From: JBQLZO01 sp052168315 | Lineage (GTDB): Bacteria; Planctomycetota; Phycisphaerae; Phycisphaerales; UBA1924 | Direction of reading: 5' to 3' | Length of the DNA: 64,000 bases | Assembly (NCBI GenBank): GCA_052168315.1 | Contig: JBQLZO010000024.1 | Span: forward strand, 28,134 to 92,133 | Part shown: positions 17,463 to 27,706 of the stretch, piece by piece | How the letters are laid out: each line of letters begins with the position of its first letter | Numbering within the stretch: position 1 is the stretch's first letter | Notes under the pieces: model-generated | Told to the model about the DNA's origin: nothing | The model's input: only the letters and a program-made list of their open reading frames with translations | The model's database searches: none | Position numbers and translations under genes: made by a program

Positions 17463-19790
17463 CTATTCGATCCAGCGCGGCTCGATCCGCGGGTGGCCAT
17501 CGTCGGGCAGCTGGCCCTCGACGATCGCCTTGGCCGAGAGCAGCCGCAGGTCTTCGAGCATCGCATCCCGCAGGATCTGGGCGTTGATGAACACATAGAA
17601 CCGGTCCCGCGAGCTCGACTCGCTGGTGGTTCCGAACAGCGGCCCGATGAGCGGGATCTGGCCGAGCACCGGCACCCGGCTCTCGCCCCGGCTGCTGGCC
17701 TCGTTGAGCAGCCCGCCCACGACGACCGTGAACCCATCCGGGACGGTGACCGAGCCCTCGATGGTGTTGGTCTGCCGCGGCGGCGGGAGCACGCCGCCAT
17801 CCTCGGTGATGATCGACTCGCCGGTGAAGGCGCTGAGCTCGACCGCGTAGCGGAGCACCAGGTCCTCGCCCGCGGCGATCCGCGGCGTGACGGTGATGGT
17901 CGTGCCCGCCTCCGACTCGCCGCCGAAGGAGGTCGTCGCCACCGTGTTGGACGCGTTGATGCTCGTGAACGGCCGGGTGGCGACCGATCGGACCGACGCG
18001 GGCTCGTTGTTGTTGGTGACCACCATGGGCGTGCTGATGTTGCGGCCGCGGTTGACCGTCCGCAGCGCTCGCAGCGTCACCGAGTAGTCGCCCGGTCGGA
18101 TCACGATGCCAGTGAATCCCGTGCCGGTGGCCAGCGCGCCGCTCCCGGCCTCGCTCGCGAGCCCGAAGAGCGAGGCGAGGTTGATCGAGGTCTGGCCGGC
18201 GTCGAACTGGGTCTGGAGTTCGGCGCCGAACGAGAGCGCCTCGCTCTCGCTCATCGTCAGCAGCGCCACCTCCAGCATCACCTGCGGCTCGCGGCGATCG
18301 AGCAGCGCGATGAGCTCCCGGATCCGCTGGTGCATCTCGGGCAGCGCGAGCACCACGAGGCGGTTGAGCCGGAGATCGGTCTCGATGCGCGGCGGCTCGA
18401 TGGCGCTGATGAGCCGCGGGCCGGCGTCGGCGCCGGCGCTCGCGGTTGTCGAATTGGAGATGGCGTTGGCGTTGGTTCCGGCCGGCTCGAACAGGCCGGC
18501 ATTGTCGTTGGATTGTGATGTCGGCTCGGTGGCCAGGAGGCGTTCGAGCGTCTCGCGCACGGCCTCGGGATCGCGGTGGCGGAGCTCGTAAGCGATCAGC
18601 TGCGGCCGGCGCACCTCGCGGGTCGCCGAGAGCGTGGCGACGAACGATTCGAGCTGGGTGTGCCCGGCCGGGGTGGCTTCGACGATGACCACGCCCGTTA
18701 GCGCATCGGGCACGACGCGTGTGAGGCGGCCGGACTCGCCCGCGAAGGCGGTGAGCGTGGAGGCCAGTCGTTCGGGATCGACGCCCGGCAGCGCGTAGGT
18801 CTGGATCGTGCGGTCGGCCGGCGCATCGAGCCGCCGCACGAGGGCTTCGGCGGCCTCGACCTCCGTGGCTCGTCCCCGGATCACGATCTCCTGCCGGGGC
18901 GCGAGATCGATCGCCCGGAGGAGCTCGGTCGGATCGGTCGTGGCGGGCGGACGCAGCGAGCGCCACCGCTCGATCGCGGCCAGCGCTTCGGCCGGCGGGA
19001 TGTGCGTGAGGTGGATCGTGCGCTCTTCAATCAGCGGGCTCGCGGTGTCCAGGGCATCCCCGAGGCGCAGCGCATCGCCCACGAGCGTGCGGGGACCCTT
19101 GATGCGAAGGTACGGGCTCTGGCCGACGGCGGCGACCACACCGCCGCCCGCATCGACCACGGGCTGGAGCATGGTGACCAGCGGCTCCGGCCGCGTGCCA
19201 CGCGGCCGGACGAACACCTCGATCACGCTGGCACCCGGCGCGGCACTGGCGGCGTCGTCCACATCCAAATTCCAGCCGTCGAGGATGATGGGCGAGGTCG
19301 CGATGCGGCCGACGCCCTGCTGCTCGCCGCGGACGATGCGGAAGATCTGCGCCCTTGGATCGAAGAGCACCTCGAAGCCACGCGTCCGGAGCGTGGCGGT
19401 GGTCAGCGCCCACAGCCGATCGACGGGCAGGCCATCCTGGAGCCGGAGCGTGATGGTCTCGTTCTCGATGAGTCTGGTGTCGTACAGCACATCGATCGCG
19501 AGGCGGCTACTGGCCAGTTCGATGAGATCACGCAGCGTGATGGTGCCGGGCAGTTCAATGCGCTCGCCGATGTTGGATGCGGCGGCATCGGGTGCGGGGG
19601 TAGCGGGGGGGGCAGGGGGTGCGTTGCCATTGGCGTTGTTCTGCGCCGGCGCCGCTGCGGCAACCAGCACTGAGACACTCGCGGACAGCGCGAACACGAA
19701 GATGCGGTGTCGGCGAACGCGAAGCACTGTGAATCGCCGGGACGAAGCAACTCGGGACGACTGCGAGCGGGCTGGCACGGCGGTGTTCAT
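17463..19790 (-). CDS. gspD: GspD secretin, outer-membrane channel
   Basis: ATG 19790 (MNTAVPARSQ) is chosen over the longer frame because a basic region and hydrophobic signal peptide (FVFALSASVSVLVAAAAPAQ) follow it. The 775-residue protein has an N0-like domain (ITLRDLIELASSRLAIDVLY), repeated N-domains with the LADL/RLDAPAD-type pattern, and the C-terminal secretin domain with VPVLGQIPLIGPLFGTTSES, the near-invariant family motif. Two Ala/Asn-rich linkers lie in the N and middle parts. It is the first obvious secretion gene of the operon; gspE follows after 69 bp. Confidence 0.92.
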   Translation of the reverse strand: MNTAVPARSQSSRVASSRRFTVLRVRRHRIFVFALSASVSVLVAAAAPAQNNANGNAPPAPPATPAPDAAASNIGERIELPGTITLRDLIELASSRLAIDVLYDTRLIENETITLRLQDGLPVDRLWALTTATLRTRGFEVLFDPRAQIFRIVRGEQQGVGRIATSPIILDGWNLDVDDAASAAPGASVIEVFVRPRGTRPEPLVTMLQPVVDAGGGVVAAVGQSPYLRIKGPRTLVGDALRLGDALDTASPLIEERTIHLTHIPPAEALAAIERWRSLRPPATTDPTELLRAIDLAPRQEIVIRGRATEVEAAEALVRRLDAPADRTIQTYALPGVDPERLASTLTAFAGESGRLTRVVPDALTGVVIVEATPAGHTQLESFVATLSATREVRRPQLIAYELRHRDPEAVRETLERLLATEPTSQSNDNAGLFEPAGTNANAISNSTTASAGADAGPRLISAIEPPRIETDLRLNRLVVLALPEMHQRIRELIALLDRREPQVMLEVALLTMSESEALSFGAELQTQFDAGQTSINLASLFGLASEAGSGALATGTGFTGIVIRPGDYSVTLRALRTVNRGRNISTPMVVTNNNEPASVRSVATRPFTSINASNTVATTSFGGESEAGTTITVTPRIAAGEDLVLRYAVELSAFTGESIITEDGGVLPPPRQTNTIEGSVTVPDGFTVVVGGLLNEASSRGESRVPVLGQIPLIGPLFGTTSESSSRDRFYVFINAQILRDAMLEDLRLLSAKAIVEGQLPDDGHPRIEPRWIE

Positions 19791-19873
19791 GCCCCAAGCG
19801 TATCCGAAGTACAGGCCGCTACGGGCACTCGTCGGCCTCTGGGAGCCCCGACCCCGAGCGGCCCGGATCCTGC

Positions 19874-20644
19874 TCATTCCATTCCCGCGGCGATGGCCTG
19901 TGCCCACGCGGCGGAGACGGCGGCGATGTTGGCGGCCTGGTTCTGGATCGCCACCGACACGGCCTGCCCTGCGTTGAAGCCATTGAGCAGGTCCTGCATC
20001 TCGGATGGGAACGCCTGCCCCGCCGAGTCCGCGGCGGCTTTGGCCCGCAGGAGCCGGTTGAGCGTGGCGGCCTCATCGGCGTCGAAGCCGCCGAGTCGGT
20101 ACGCCGGAGCGGCCGCGAAGGCCTGATCGACCGTCGCGAGCGCCGACAGGGTCGACTCCATGGCGTCCGGGGCCGCGGCGATCGCGGCGGCCCGAACGCC
20201 CGCCAGCCAGACGGCCTGCTCGGATTCGAGGCTCTGCAGGGCGGATTGCTCGGTCGCGAGCTCGGTGATCTGCTCGTTGGTGGCCAGTCCCGCGGTGACC
20301 GTTCGCTGCAGGCTCTGGATCAGCGCCCGCTTGGCGGCGATGGCGCTGTGGGTGGTGCTGAACTCGTCGTAGCCGGCCTCGGCGGCGCCGGCCCCGGCCG
20401 CGAGGATGGCGCTGGTGTTGTCGGCGTTAGCGCCCGCGGCGGCGAGCACCTCGGGGATGAGCCCGGCCATCCGCAGGGCCGCGTCGAGCTGGGATGCGGT
20501 GGGCGGTGCGGGCTCGGGCGGATCGGCGATGGCATCACGCTGCGGGACCGCGAAGGAGGCGATGACGATGAGGGCCGCGAGCACGAGGCCCCCGGCGAGG
20601 CCGATGGCGATGCGTCCGGCGTTGTTCTGGATGACGGGCGGCAT
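19874..20644 (-). CDS. Membrane-anchored helical protein upstream of the secretin gene
   Basis: ATG 20644 (MPPVIQNNAGR) has AAGGA eight bases upstream (GAAAGGATCCCGATCC) and begins a 256-residue protein with one membrane segment (IAIGLAGGLVLAALIVIAS). The rest is alanine-rich and helical. About 83 bp separate it from gspD, so it is probably in the same transcription unit and may be its first gene. No family is recognised. A role in the secretion system is inferred from position only. Confidence 0.6.
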   Translation of the reverse strand: MPPVIQNNAGRIAIGLAGGLVLAALIVIASFAVPQRDAIADPPEPAPPTASQLDAALRMAGLIPEVLAAAGANADNTSAILAAGAGAAEAGYDEFSTTHSAIAAKRALIQSLQRTVTAGLATNEQITELATEQSALQSLESEQAVWLAGVRAAAIAAAPDAMESTLSALATVDQAFAAAPAYRLGGFDADEAATLNRLLRAKAAADSAGQAFPSEMQDLLNGFNAGQAVSVAIQNQAANIAAVSAAWAQAIAAGME

Positions 20645-21093
20645 GGATCGGGATCCTTTCGTGAACTGAGGATCTGGACCGAAGAGCAAACACCAAACTC
20701 CCAACACCCCAGGCTCTCGTGTGCAAGGACTTATGTGCAATCACTCATGAGTCGCCCGTCAGCGCCCGCAACGGAGCGCGCGGGACGATGCGTGGCTTGC
20801 ATCGGACCGATGAAGATACCGCGCCACCCGCCCCCGCCAAACTCATTTCCATCGCTGGGCCAAAAATCTGCACATTCTTCGCGGACCAGTGTGGAAGCAA
20901 CTTGCGTGCGTCGGGTCCGTGCGCATGCTGTGGTGTTCCTGAGATCGGCGCACGCATCGATGTTCGTGCGCCTGCCTCCACACTCTGCGTTGATCGCGCA
21001 CCACCGTGGCCGGCATCGCTGTGCCGGCGCGGACCGCGATCATGGCGCTGGCCCGTCCCGGACACCCTCTTGCTCAGTCAGTGAGGTGCGACG
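20645..21093. other. Divergent intergenic region between the secretion operon and the second RHS gene
   Basis: About 450 bp without a supported gene. It must hold promoters for both directions. The only clear signals I see are the ribosome-binding sequences: GAGGTGCGACG before the RHS ATG at 21094, and the one before 20644 on the other strand. The shared region could couple expression of the RHS protein and the secretion machine. Confidence 0.5.
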
Positions 21094-24000
21094 ATGGCTC
21101 GTTCTTTCCCGCGGTCTTTCCGGCGTTCTTCCCGATCTGGCGCATCCGCCCTGGCCTTCGCAGCGGCGATCAGCTCCGCGTGCATGGGTGTGGCCGTGAC
21201 GCACGCCGCCCCGCTGCTGGAGGTGCACGATGCCTCGCTGACGGCGTACCCGCCGGCGGCGGCGACGCCCAAGCAGGATGTGCGTCCGGTGGCCGCGCAC
21301 CGCGGCACGGCCATCGAGGGCTCGGTGCGCTCGGGCGGGTTCTTCGGCTTCGCGATCGGGGCCAACACGCTGGGCGCGGGCGGCGCGGGCAGCCCGTGGA
21401 ACGGCGAGCTGCGTGTGGACACCGGGGGATTGCATCCGGTGGCGATGGACCTGGCGGTGCCCTCGGAGGGGCCGGTGTGGTCGGTGATGCGCTCGTTCAA
21501 CGGCCAGCAGGCGACCTCGGGCGGGTCGGCGCGGGTCAGCGATGGCCCGATGGGCACGAACTGGTTCATCGGGCTGGCGCCCGAGCTCGTGCTTAGCGGC
21601 TCGGGCGATGCCGCGATGGCGCACATCGTGTACGGGGCCGATCGGTACATCGAGTTCCGGGTGGTCCTCGATGAGGAGGATCCCCCGCAGCCAACGGACA
21701 CCTACCGCGGGACCAACGGTGCGGCGGGGGCGCTGGTGTTCGCGGCCGGGGCCGTGGACCAGCCGGACACGTACACCTACTACGACGCGGTGGGGAACCG
21801 GGCGGTGTTCTTCGGCTTCGATGGCGATGCGGCGCCGGCCGAGGGCATGCTCTGGAAGATGATCAACACCGCCGGCGATGTGGCCTACATCGGGCACGAG
21901 ACGGATGGCGCGCAGGCCATCGCGGATGGCTTCGATTCGGTCACGGGGCTGCCCGAGTTGTTCTACCAGGGCGACAGCGTCCGGCTCACCGCGACCTACA
22001 CGACGATCGACTCGGTGGTGCGGCTGACCTCGGTCGAGGCCGAGCACAAGACCGGCGGCACCTGGGCGAGCCCATCGGGGCTGACAACGCTCTCGGAGGC
22101 TGTGTACGAGTACTACGAGTCCGGCGATGCCTCGGGGATTCTCGACCACGGCCAGCCCGGCGACCTGCAGCGGGTGACCGTGACCGAGCGGCTCAACGAT
22201 GATGGCGATGAGTCCACGCACGTGACGCTGTACCGCTACTACGGCGCCAGCGCGTACCACGCGACGACGCACCCGGGCGTGGCCGGCGCGATCAAATCCA
22301 TCACGGAGACCGCGGGCTACACCACGGCGGACCTGGCCGATGACAGCACCTTCAACGACTCGCTTCTCTCGATCAGCGATGGATCGCTCGCGCAGTACAC
22401 GAGCGTGGTGGCCGAGTACGATGCGAACGGCCGCGTGAAGAGCCTGTACCGCAACGGCGAGTGCGGGTGCGGCGGCGGTGCGATCAACGGCGTGATGGCC
22501 TACGAGTACGGCACCAACGGCTCGTTCTCGGGCGGCGCGGGCTACGACACCGCCTGGCTCAATCGCACGATCGCCGAGTACCCCGGCGGCCTGCACCGCA
22601 CGGCCTACTTCGATGAGACCGGCCAGCCGCTCTCGACGGTCGACAGCGAGGGCGATCCCGGCAGCGCCAGCGTGTTCTTCGTGACCGAGATCACGCGGAA
22701 CGCCGATGGCCAGGTGACCAGCATCGCCAGCCCCACCGCGGTGACCGGCTACACGCACGGCACGGGCGCGATCACGACCTCATCCTCGGCCGGCCTCGCG
22801 CACGCGATGGTCCGGTTCTCGTCGGGCGACACCGACGGGTTCTTGCAGCACACGCAGCACGAGCAGGGCAAGGGCTCGGCCAATCAGTACTACGACGCCT
22901 CGCTCACGCTGACCACCCAGACGAAGTCGCTGCCCGACTACGACCTCGTGCGTCCGATGGCCGCCTCGCAGACCCGGTACCCGGTCGAGGGCACGGTGAC
23001 CACGGGCGGTGAGACGACCTCGCTGGCCTATACCTGGCACACGGGCGATGCGGCGCTGATCCCGGCGCGGATCACGACCACCATGCCGGTGGTCGCCACG
23101 GCCAGCAACGGGCCGAACAGCGCGATGTCCTCGGCGACCTATCTGGACGAGCGGGGGCGGGCCTGGTTCTCGACCTCGACCGACGGGCTGATCAGCTACA
23201 CCGAGTTCGATGACCGTGGCCTGGCGGTGACCCGGGTGTTCGATGCCGACCTCTCGCACGGGCGGTTCTCCTCGATCTCGCTGCCCTCGGGCCTGAGCGC
23301 CACGGGCACGCCCGATGAGCGGGTCACGACGATGACCTACGACCACCTTGGCCGGATGCTCACCAGCACCGGCCCGAACGGCCTGGTGCGCACGGTCTAC
23401 CGCACGGTGCTGGCCAACCGCGACATCGTCACGCTCTCGATCCCGCACCGCTCGGGCTCGACGAGCTACGGGCCGGTGAGCGTGTCGGTGACCAACACCG
23501 CCGGGCGGCCCGTGGCCGGCGGGCTGATCGCGCTGGACAACAACAGCACCACGCAGGCGCTGGCGGGCTGGATCGATTCGGCCGAGAGCAACCTGCTCGA
23601 TGCGTTCGATGTGACCAGCGCGGACCTGCTGCGGCTGCGCAGCTCGATCTACGACGGATCGGGAAGCCGCGTGCTCATCTCGCGGACCTACACCGCCCTG
23701 CCGGGCTCATGGCCGGGATCAACCTCCGACTACGACGCCTCCACCGTCGAGCACGGCATCTGGGGCGTGGTCCGCTCGGAGACGCCGGATGGGACCATCA
23801 GCCGCAGCGTGTACAACTACCGCGGCCAGGTCACCGCGAGCTGGATCGGCACGGATGACACCTCGTGGAACGACAGCACCGGCGGCGGCAACATGACCAA
23901 GACCGCTGTCACGGCCTACGCCAACACCAACCACGGCTCGGGGCTGCCGACCTCGATGACCCGCGACCCCGATGGCAACTGGGGCACCACGGGCGACCAG

Positions 24001-27000
24001 CGGACCAGCTCGTTCCTGTACGACTACCGCAACCGCCGGATCGTCACGGTCAACCCCACCGCCCCGCACCAGGTCGTCAAGATCGACAACCTCGGCCGAT
24101 CGATCGCGGTGGGCGGCTACTCGGCCTCGGGCTCGCTCACGGCGGCCACGGATCCGACCAGCGTGACGACCAGCCGGATCACGCTCTCCGAGTCATCCTA
24201 CGACGAGCTCGGGCGCGTGTTCCGCACGACGCGGCACAACATCACGCAGTCGACGGGCGCCAGCGCCGACACGCTCACCTCGGACACCTGGTACGACAGC
24301 GATGCCGGCCGCGTGATCAAGGTCAAGGGCGAGCGGCTGTCCAAGACCACCTACGACCGCCACGGCAAGGCCACGCGGCAGTACGAGCTGGCGGCCGACA
24401 ACGATGGCACCACCTACGCCAACATGGAGGGCGTGTCGGGCGACATCGTGGTCGCCGAGTCGCACACGGTCTACGACGATGAGGACAAGGTCATCATGAC
24501 CGCATCCCTGTCGCGGCACCCGAACGACTTCGGGGCCTCCGAGACCACCGGCCCGCTGGACACCAACGCGGATGCGGATGAGACGGTGTACACGGCCGGC
24601 AACCTCGAGGGCCGGATCCAGATCACGGTCTACGAGCACGATGGTCTCGATCGTCTGATCGAGTCCGCGGCGGTGGGCGACAACGGCGGGGCGACCTTCA
24701 CGCGCTCCTCGCTCTCGGCCCCGATGACCCGCTCGGACACGCTGCTGGTGAGCACCACGGCCTACGCCGATGATGGCGGCGTCGACACCGTGACGGATCC
24801 CAAGGCGATCGTCCGCGCGCTGACCCGCGACCACGCCGGTCGCACCACCATCGAGATCGACGACTCGACGGGCCTGGCCCGCGAGACGCGGTACACCTAC
24901 GCCGATGGCCTGCGGACCGAGGTCATCGCCGAGAACGGCGGCAGCGATCAGATCACGACCTACACCTACGGCATCGCCAAGGGCGCGGGCGCGACCGACT
25001 CGGGCTTCGCGGCCAACAACGTCCTGTTCAAGGTCCTGTACCCGGACTCCGGCGGCGCTTCGGACGCGGTGTTCCACGCCTACAACGCGCTGGGCGAGCA
25101 GATCTACATGAAGGACCAGGCCGGCAGCGAGTTCTCGTACCTCTACGACGATGCCGGGCGCCGGACCGAGGCGATCCTCGACACCGTCGCCAGCGGCTAC
25201 AACGGCACCGTGCGGGCGCAGGTCTGGACCTACACGCCCCGCGGGCAGGTCGAAGAGGTCATCCAGTACTCGGCGACCACCAACCGCGATCCGAGCCGCG
25301 AGCTCGACGGGCTGATGTACATCTACGACGGCTGGGGCAACGCCACGCACATCCACCAGGACATCAACACCCGCGTCGACACCGTCAGCGGGGACCACGC
25401 CACAGTCCAGTACTTCTGGGACAAGTCCACCGGCGTGTCGGGCAACGGCCGCCAGACGCTCCGCCGCTCCAAGATGCGGCTGCCCAACGACAACGATGTG
25501 CTCTTCAAGTACGACAACGAGTCCGGCTCGGCCGGCGGCTCGGCCAACCTCTCGCGCGTGTCCACGATCCGGCACGATCCGTTCAACCTCGGTACCGGCA
25601 CGCTGATCGCCACCTACGACTACGCCGGCTCCACGCTCGCGGGCACGCACCTGCACGAGCCCGATGCCCGCACCCGCCTGCACGATGGCAGCGGTGGCTA
25701 CCCCAACCTCGATCGCTTCAACCGCGTGACCACCTCGGCCTGGCACTCGCTCAACGCCGGGGCCGATGTCTACGACCTCGATGTCGCGTACGACCGCACC
25801 TCGGGCATCACCTCCATGGTCGATCAGGTCTACGCCGACCGCTGGTCGAGCGTGTACACGCTCGATGACCTCGCGCGCATCTCCGACGCCCAGTTCGGCA
25901 CCTACACCGGCGGCTCGATCACCACGCTGCACCTGCGCCAGCAGCACACGCTCGACATCCTGACCAACCCCACCCTCACCAAGCGCGACCTCAACGGCGA
26001 TGGCGCCTGGGGTGGCACCGGCGAGTGGAACGATGGGCGGACCTTCTCCTCGTTCAACGAGACGAGCACCCGCGACCTGGACAACACCATCGGCACCACC
26101 GGCAACAACTACACCCTGACGCACGACGCCGTCGGCAACCTGACCGAGGCGGGGGTGGACTACGAGTTCGTGTGGTCGCCGTGGGGCAAGCTGATCCAGA
26201 TCCTCAACACCACCACCAAGGCCGTGGTGGCCGAGTACCGGTACAACGCGCTGGGGCACCGGATCATCCACGCCTGGGATCCGGACGCGGACACGGACCT
26301 GGACCGCTACGCGACGATCTTCTCGGACCGCTGGCAGCCGGTCGCCGTCTATCGGACCACCGGCTCGTCCCCGAACGAGGTCATGGACGCCAATCCCAAG
26401 GAACAGTTCATCTACCACGCCGCCGGCTTGAACGGCCTGGGCTCGGCGTCGTATATTGACTCCGTGGCCTTCCGCGACAAGAACACCTCGGCCGGCTGGA
26501 CCGCGGCGGCGGGATCATCGCTCGATGAGCGTCATTACTACCTCCAGAACTTCCGCTCCGACATCGTCGTGATCCTCGATGATGCCGGCGCGATGGTCCA
26601 GCACGCGCGGTACACCGACACCGGCTCGCCCTTCGGCATCCCGCTGGGGGATGTGGATGGGAATGGCATTACCGATTCCAACGACACCGGGGCCATCCTC
26701 AGTGCCATCAGCGGGTCGTACGCGGTCCGCTTCGATCTGGATCTCGATGGGGATGTGGACGCGGGCGACCTGGCGATCGCCAACGGCGCCTTCGGGGACA
26801 CGCTGGGGCACAACGCGCTGTCGTTCAACCCCAGCTCCCGCACCGCCGGCGGGCATCGCCTGGGGCTCACCGGCCACACGCACTCGGACCTCAACCACGC
26901 GCTGATCGTGATGCGGAACCGCTGGTACTCGGGGGACCTGGGGCGGTTCATGAGCCGGGATCCGATGGGGTTCGTGGATGGGGCCAATGTGTACGCGTAT

Positions 27001-27684
27001 GCCCGAGGAAACGGAGTCAGTGGGAAAGATGCGTATGGATTGATGTGCAACACCCTCAAGCACCCAGTCGAGAGACACAATCCATTTCCCCAGTGGCAGA
27101 ATGATCCGAATGGCGATCCAAGTTACAATGATCCATTTCCCTTAGATCAATTTACCAATCCATGCCTTCACCCTCTGTCTCAATCGCCGCAGCCATGCAA
27201 AACAGACTATTCAATGCCGAATGGATGGCCGCCGCAGTTCCATCAATTTGACTCCTATTGCCAGAAAGAGTGCAATCCACAATTGCAAACACCCCCTCAG
27301 TACGGAAAGCCGTCGCCGCAAGGATTTGTGGATTGCCCAAAGACGACAAATTGCCCAGATGGTTTCGTCAATAGCTGCTGTATTTGCCTGTATAACATCT
27401 ATCGCGAATTGCCGCTACCCGGTCCATTTGACATGCCCAAAGATGAAACAGCGTTTGAGTTTGCAGTGGAATGCGTTGCCGTGCATGAAACAAGCCATGT
27501 TCGACAGTGCCAATCGGGATGTTATTATAAACTCCCGCGAGACGATAGAGAATGCCAGGCCTATACTGCCCAGATTGCGTGCCTAACACTAAAATTAGCC
27601 CAGTGCCCGAAGAATTCATGCACATTCACGATTCAAAAACTGATTGACCAGCACAATGCCAAGAAATCACAGTTTTGCCCGTAA
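21094..27684 (+). CDS. Complete exported RHS/YD-repeat protein with HExxH toxin tip
   Basis: The 2196-residue product has a Sec signal peptide (basic MARSFPRSFRRSSRSG, then ALAFAAAISSACMGVAVTHA, cleavage near residue 39). Most of the protein is YD repeats (YDHLGRM, YDELGRV, YDDAGRR). A cysteine motif, CGCGGG, lies near residue 457, and a dockerin-like calcium-repeat pair near 1853-1906. The RHS core ends RFMSRDPMGFVDGANVYAYA near 1951-1970. The tip that follows is cysteine-rich, AT-richer in DNA, and carries HETSH (H2131-H2135) with E2153 in DRECQAY as a candidate third zinc ligand. The many cysteines suggest folding outside the cytoplasm. The partner gene starts about 22 bp downstream. Confidence 0.92.
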   Translation: MARSFPRSFRRSSRSGASALAFAAAISSACMGVAVTHAAPLLEVHDASLTAYPPAAATPKQDVRPVAAHRGTAIEGSVRSGGFFGFAIGANTLGAGGAGSPWNGELRVDTGGLHPVAMDLAVPSEGPVWSVMRSFNGQQATSGGSARVSDGPMGTNWFIGLAPELVLSGSGDAAMAHIVYGADRYIEFRVVLDEEDPPQPTDTYRGTNGAAGALVFAAGAVDQPDTYTYYDAVGNRAVFFGFDGDAAPAEGMLWKMINTAGDVAYIGHETDGAQAIADGFDSVTGLPELFYQGDSVRLTATYTTIDSVVRLTSVEAEHKTGGTWASPSGLTTLSEAVYEYYESGDASGILDHGQPGDLQRVTVTERLNDDGDESTHVTLYRYYGASAYHATTHPGVAGAIKSITETAGYTTADLADDSTFNDSLLSISDGSLAQYTSVVAEYDANGRVKSLYRNGECGCGGGAINGVMAYEYGTNGSFSGGAGYDTAWLNRTIAEYPGGLHRTAYFDETGQPLSTVDSEGDPGSASVFFVTEITRNADGQVTSIASPTAVTGYTHGTGAITTSSSAGLAHAMVRFSSGDTDGFLQHTQHEQGKGSANQYYDASLTLTTQTKSLPDYDLVRPMAASQTRYPVEGTVTTGGETTSLAYTWHTGDAALIPARITTTMPVVATASNGPNSAMSSATYLDERGRAWFSTSTDGLISYTEFDDRGLAVTRVFDADLSHGRFSSISLPSGLSATGTPDERVTTMTYDHLGRMLTSTGPNGLVRTVYRTVLANRDIVTLSIPHRSGSTSYGPVSVSVTNTAGRPVAGGLIALDNNSTTQALAGWIDSAESNLLDAFDVTSADLLRLRSSIYDGSGSRVLISRTYTALPGSWPGSTSDYDASTVEHGIWGVVRSETPDGTISRSVYNYRGQVTASWIGTDDTSWNDSTGGGNMTKTAVTAYANTNHGSGLPTSMTRDPDGNWGTTGDQRTSSFLYDYRNRRIVTVNPTAPHQVVKIDNLGRSIAVGGYSASGSLTAATDPTSVTTSRITLSESSYDELGRVFRTTRHNITQSTGASADTLTSDTWYDSDAGRVIKVKGERLSKTTYDRHGKATRQYELAADNDGTTYANMEGVSGDIVVAESHTVYDDEDKVIMTASLSRHPNDFGASETTGPLDTNADADETVYTAGNLEGRIQITVYEHDGLDRLIESAAVGDNGGATFTRSSLSAPMTRSDTLLVSTTAYADDGGVDTVTDPKAIVRALTRDHAGRTTIEIDDSTGLARETRYTYADGLRTEVIAENGGSDQITTYTYGIAKGAGATDSGFAANNVLFKVLYPDSGGASDAVFHAYNALGEQIYMKDQAGSEFSYLYDDAGRRTEAILDTVASGYNGTVRAQVWTYTPRGQVEEVIQYSATTNRDPSRELDGLMYIYDGWGNATHIHQDINTRVDTVSGDHATVQYFWDKSTGVSGNGRQTLRRSKMRLPNDNDVLFKYDNESGSAGGSANLSRVSTIRHDPFNLGTGTLIATYDYAGSTLAGTHLHEPDARTRLHDGSGGYPNLDRFNRVTTSAWHSLNAGADVYDLDVAYDRTSGITSMVDQVYADRWSSVYTLDDLARISDAQFGTYTGGSITTLHLRQQHTLDILTNPTLTKRDLNGDGAWGGTGEWNDGRTFSSFNETSTRDLDNTIGTTGNNYTLTHDAVGNLTEAGVDYEFVWSPWGKLIQILNTTTKAVVAEYRYNALGHRIIHAWDPDADTDLDRYATIFSDRWQPVAVYRTTGSSPNEVMDANPKEQFIYHAAGLNGLGSASYIDSVAFRDKNTSAGWTAAAGSSLDERHYYLQNFRSDIVVILDDAGAMVQHARYTDTGSPFGIPLGDVDGNGITDSNDTGAILSAISGSYAVRFDLDLDGDVDAGDLAIANGAFGDTLGHNALSFNPSSRTAGGHRLGLTGHTHSDLNHALIVMRNRWYSGDLGRFMSRDPMGFVDGANVYAYARGNGVSGKDAYGLMCNTLKHPVERHNPFPQWQNDPNGDPSYNDPFPLDQFTNPCLHPLSQSPQPCKTDYSMPNGWPPQFHQFDSYCQKECNPQLQTPPQYGKPSPQGFVDCPKTTNCPDGFVNSCCICLYNIYRELPLPGPFDMPKDETAFEFAVECVAVHETSHVRQCQSGCYYKLPRDDRECQAYTAQIACLTLKLAQCPKNSCTFTIQKLIDQHNAKKSQFCP

Positions 27685-27706
27685 TTTAATGCAAGGTGGT
27701 GCAATT

